Assembly: GCA_964582375.1 (NCBI GenBank)
Contig: CAZORL010000005.1
Span: 1 to 64,000, forward strand
DNA length: 64,000 bases
Reading direction: 5' to 3'
Source of the DNA: CAKSQF01 sp964582375
Lineage (GTDB): Bacteria; Bacillota; Clostridia; Oscillospirales; CAG-272
This document shows, one piece after another, positions 61,294 to 64,000 of the stretch. The notes below the pieces were generated by a model that worked only from the letters and a program-made list of their open reading frames with translations, did not search any database and had not been told where the DNA came from. The position numbers and the translations under genes are program-made. Each line of letters begins with the position of its first letter. Positions within the stretch are counted from its first letter, which is position 1.

Positions 61294-62457
61294 TTGAGCA
61301 AAACAAGATCGGAGAAAGAGAAACAGAGCGTCGGCAAAAAGATCACAAAGATCCTTGCCATTATCGGTATAGTGATCGTCTGCCTCATTTTGTGCTTTTT
61401 GATTGCCGCTTACTCGATCTACCGTCATTACTACGGAAAGATAAATTACGTTCCTCCGACGGCAACGACCGAGGAGATCATATACGATATTCCGTTCGAG
61501 ACCGACGATATGCCGATCACCGATGAGCCGACCGTGCCGCCGTCTGTTCCGATCACCGACATGCCGACAACCGGCGATCAGCCCCCGATAACGGGAGATC
61601 AGCCCCCGACGACAACGCCGCCGCCCGCAACGACGACAGCACCGCCATATACGCCCCCGAAGGTCGATACCGACAAGGGAATGCAGTTCGGCAGTCATAT
61701 CAGAAACATCCTGCTGATCGGCACGGACGCACGCACGGCAAGCGATCGCGGTCGATCGGACACGATGATGCTCGTGACGATCAACGAGAAGACCGGGCAG
61801 ATCGTCATGACCTCGTTTTTGCGTGATATTTATCTACATATACCGGTCATCGACACCTATAACCGTATAAACGCCGCATACGCCGCAGGCGGTGTGTCGC
61901 TTTTGACCAAAACGATAAAAGAAAACTTCAACATTCAGATCGATCAGTATATAAGGATAAATTTCTCGGGATTTGAGAATATTATCGATTATATGGGCGG
62001 CGTTGACGTTAATCTTTCGCAGGCAGAGATCGATTTTGTCGGGCTTGAAGGCTCTGCAACCCCCGGAATGGTTCACCTTGACGGCAAACACGCACTGAAT
62101 TATTGCCGCTGTCGATATGTCTCGCTCGACGGCGAGGGCGGCGATTTCGCGCGCACCCTCAGACAGAGAAGGGTCATGAATCTGCTCTTTGATAAGCTGA
62201 AAGGGCTGAGCGTCTTCGAGATAGGCAGTCTGCTTGATGAATTTCTGCCGCAGGTCACCACCAATATAAGCAGCAGCGAGATGCTCTCGCTCTTAACAAA
62301 AGCACCGACCTATCTTTCGTATGAGATAAAATCCTACCGCCTTCCCGTCGATGGAAGCTGGAAGTATTCGACGATACACGGCATGTCTGTCCTCTCGCTC
62401 AACTTCGACAAGAATATTGTCGCACTTGAAAAGATCATAAACGGCAAATATGATTGA
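61294..62457 (+). CDS. LytR-CpsA-Psr (LCP) family cell-wall glycopolymer ligase
   Basis: 387 residues. Basic N-terminus, one membrane helix (about 19-43), an extracellular Thr/Pro/Asp-rich linker (about 55-128) and an LCP domain from about 135: NILLIGTDARTASDRGRSDTM with the catalytic Arg/Asp set, LRDIYLHIPVIDTYNRINAAY, GVDVNLSQAEIDF and ALNYCRCRYVS...ARTLRQRRVM. LCP enzymes move glycopolymers from the lipid carrier to peptidoglycan. TTG start with AAAGGAG 9 nt upstream. Confidence 0.93.
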   Translation: MSKTRSEKEKQSVGKKITKILAIIGIVIVCLILCFLIAAYSIYRHYYGKINYVPPTATTEEIIYDIPFETDDMPITDEPTVPPSVPITDMPTTGDQPPITGDQPPTTTPPPATTTAPPYTPPKVDTDKGMQFGSHIRNILLIGTDARTASDRGRSDTMMLVTINEKTGQIVMTSFLRDIYLHIPVIDTYNRINAAYAAGGVSLLTKTIKENFNIQIDQYIRINFSGFENIIDYMGGVDVNLSQAEIDFVGLEGSATPGMVHLDGKHALNYCRCRYVSLDGEGGDFARTLRQRRVMNLLFDKLKGLSVFEIGSLLDEFLPQVTTNISSSEMLSLLTKAPTYLSYEIKSYRLPVDGSWKYSTIHGMSVLSLNFDKNIVALEKIINGKYD

Positions 62458-62504
62458 TTTGCGGGACATATGTGGAAAATTCACAGAATTAACACAAAAA
62501 ACTC

Positions 62505-62533
62505 ATGCAAATCTCGCACGAATGTGGTATAAT
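62505..62533 (+). promoter_or_regulatory. Putative promoter of the zinc peptidase gene
   Basis: TATAAT (62528-62533) with a TG before it (GTGGTATAAT) and a poor -35, ATGCAA (62505-62510), 17 bp away. Confidence 0.5.
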
Positions 62534-62567
62534 AAGGGAAAGATAACACACAAAAGGGAAATTTCGT

Positions 62568-63272
62568 ATGATAGATATTACTTACATCGTTCTCGTCCTT
62601 CCTGCGGTCATATTTGCGATGATCGCATCGGTAAAGGTCGATACCACGTTTGAGAAATACAGCAAACAGCTCGTGCGCGGATATACCGCCGCACAGGTTG
62701 CCCGTCGCATTTTGGACGACAACGGGCTTCATCACATTCGCATAGAGCATGTTTCGGGCAAGCTGACCGACCATTACGATCCCAAAAACGACGTGATCAG
62801 GCTGTCGGATAGCGTTTACGGCTCGTCCTCGACCGCCGCCATCGGTGTTGCGGCGCACGAATGCGGTCATGCGATCCAGCACGCAACAGGCTATCTTCCG
62901 ATAAAGATCCGATCTGCGATCGTTCCGATAACCAATATAGGGTCGAAGCTCGCAATGCCGCTCATACTGATCGGTTGTGTATTCGCTTATGCGAGCGAGT
63001 TTTTCGTCATTGTTGCCTATGTCGGTGCCGCCTGTTTCGGGCTCAGCACGCTTTTCCAGCTTGTGACGCTCCCGACCGAGTTTAATGCAAGCCGTCGTGC
63101 ACTTGCGACCATCGAGGAGGACGGTATACTTCGCGGTGACGAGTTGACGGGCGCGCGTCGTGTGCTCTCTGCCGCGGCGATGACCTATGTTGCCGCTCTC
63201 GCAGTCTCTGTCATGCAGCTGCTCCGTCTGCTTATCATTATCGGCGGAAATCGCAATAACAGAAGAAGATAA
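62568..63272 (+). CDS. YugP-type neutral zinc metallopeptidase (membrane)
   Basis: 234 residues. N-terminal membrane helix, zinc motif AAHECGHAIQHATGY (HExxH at about 104-108) and three more membrane segments (about 125-175 and near the C-terminus). PF04298 family; substrates are not established. The domain layout DHYDPKNDVIRLSDSVYGSSS before the HExxH is typical. SD AAAAGGGAAA. It ends in an RNNRRR basic tail. Confidence 0.92.
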   Translation: MIDITYIVLVLPAVIFAMIASVKVDTTFEKYSKQLVRGYTAAQVARRILDDNGLHHIRIEHVSGKLTDHYDPKNDVIRLSDSVYGSSSTAAIGVAAHECGHAIQHATGYLPIKIRSAIVPITNIGSKLAMPLILIGCVFAYASEFFVIVAYVGAACFGLSTLFQLVTLPTEFNASRRALATIEEDGILRGDELTGARRVLSAAAMTYVAALAVSVMQLLRLLIIIGGNRNNRRR

Positions 63273-63281
63273 CAAATAACA

Positions 63282-63337
63282 AGAGGCCTCTCAAATGCGC
63301 TGTCCGTTTCACGGTGCGTTCGAGATGACCTCTTTTT
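63282..63337 (+). terminator. Intrinsic terminator (CTCAAATGC type, decayed)
   Basis: AGAGG (63282-63286) pairs with CCTCT (63329-63333), and TCTCAAATGC (63289-63298) with GCGTTCGAGA (63316-63325; one mismatch, one G-U). TTTTT follows. Confidence 0.75.
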
Positions 63338-63374
63338 GCTTTTTGACAAAAAAACAACGAAAGGAATGACTGTC

Positions 63375-64000
63375 ATGACCTATCCGCGCTTTTACGAGCA
63401 GGCAATGCTCCCCGAAAATCCCGACTACGAGAGGGCGACAGCTCGACTTGTTCCTCTCTATGACCGCGAGGGGGACGTGCGTTCGCCCTTTGTCAGAGAT
63501 TACACACGCACCCTTCATTGCCTTGCTTACAGACGCCTAAAGCATAAGACGCAGGTCTTTTACAATGTCGGTAACGACCACATTTGCACGCGCATGGAGC
63601 ATGTTTCGCATGTCGAATCGGTCAGCGAGACAATTGCCACCAGCCTTGGCCTGTCGCGTGAGCTGACAAGAGCGATCTCGCTTGCACACGATCTCGGACA
63701 CGCACCGTTCGGACATAAGGGCGAGCGAATAATAAACGATCTGTCGAAAGAATATGTCGGCGAGAGCTTTTGGCATGAACGGCACGGACTGCGGATCGTC
63801 GATCATTTTGAGATGCTCGAGGACGATCACGGCATCTACCGTCCGCTCGATCTCACCTTTGCGGTGCGTGACGGAATAATATCCCACTGCGGTGAGGTCG
63901 ATGAAAACGGCATTTTTCCGAGATCCGAGCAGATATCGCTTGACGATTTTGATCACCCGGGACTTTATCAGCCCTCCACATGGGAAGGGTGCGTCGTAAA
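63375..64000 (+). CDS. dGTPase-like HD-domain phosphohydrolase (runs off the window)
   Basis: The frame is open from ATG 63375 to the window edge (208 codons, no stop). Begins MTYPRFYEQAMLPENPDYER. HD-domain residues: DHICTRMEHVSHVESV, SLAHDLGHAPFGHKGE and FWHERHGLRIVDHF, then LTFAVRDGIISHCGEVDENG. This pattern is that of dNTP triphosphohydrolases of the dGTPase type. An in-frame ATG at 63366 is rejected because AAAGGA ends right at it and lies 9 nt before 63375. Confidence 0.88.
   Translation, partial: MTYPRFYEQAMLPENPDYERATARLVPLYDREGDVRSPFVRDYTRTLHCLAYRRLKHKTQVFYNVGNDHICTRMEHVSHVESVSETIATSLGLSRELTRAISLAHDLGHAPFGHKGERIINDLSKEYVGESFWHERHGLRIVDHFEMLEDDHGIYRPLDLTFAVRDGIISHCGEVDENGIFPRSEQISLDDFDHPGLYQPSTWEGCVV

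Overview
The window reads as one scaffold of an anaerobic, low-to-mid GC Gram-positive bacterium of the class Clostridia (Oscillospirales-like is my guess). Grounds: a PolC-type replicative polymerase, RNase Y-YmdB-SpoVS, a LytR-CpsA-Psr protein, lipoprotein-type export, the PyrK/PyrDB dihydroorotate dehydrogenase, Fhs, and a type I dockerin. Two runs of exactly 100 N (34111-34210, 38479-38578) show it is a scaffolded draft. Both gaps lie inside repeats. Coding density is high, most genes have an SD sequence, and sigma-A type promoters (TTGACA-17-TATAAT) can be read in front of many units. No rRNA, tRNA, CRISPR array, transposase or phage gene was found.

Layout. 1-5.1 kb: a secreted protein cut by the window edge, a lipoprotein, a DUF1846 protein and an AhpC / AhpF-like peroxide-defence pair. 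5.3-8.3 kb: rny, ymdB, spoVS. 8.4-21.2 kb: a Na/Pi symporter, then the conserved run pyrH-frr-uppS-cdsA-dxr-rseP-ispG-polC. 21.3-26.2 kb (minus strand): a PadR-DUF1700-DUF4097 envelope-sensing operon, a possible orphan small RNA, a membrane-anchored unknown and a LacI-type regulator. The regulator is divergent from a 1271-residue cell-surface GH28-like protein (26.4-30.2 kb).

31.1-45.5 kb is a de novo purine operon: purE-purC-purF-purM-purN-(PurO-like IMP cyclohydrolase)-(stand-alone AICAR transformylase)-[inserted four-helix-bundle gene]-purD-purL-fhs. A ZTP riboswitch with an overlapping terminator precedes it. ZTP reports shortage of 10-formyl-THF, and the operon holds both users of that cofactor (PurN, AICAR transformylase) and a maker of it (Fhs). 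45.6-54.4 kb is a pyrimidine operon pyrC-carB-pyrK-pyrD-pyrF-pyrE-pyrB with no carA, ending in a PyrB that carries a PyrI-like zinc tail. The rest holds a dockerin-transglutaminase, a small XRE protein, a GH5-like glycosidase, pgk-tpiA-ppa, a His-rich metal transporter, an LCP protein, a YugP-type zinc peptidase and the start of a dGTPase-like HD protein.

The most notable items are: a PurF homologue that lacks the N-terminal catalytic cysteine and the usual glutaminase Asn-Gly; the split purH function; the PyrB-zinc-tail fusion; an AhpF homologue with its domains in reversed order; a possible promoter-driven structured RNA at 23952-24085; heptanucleotide and 85-bp structured repeats inserted between operon genes; and a recurring terminator sequence built on CTCAAATGC.
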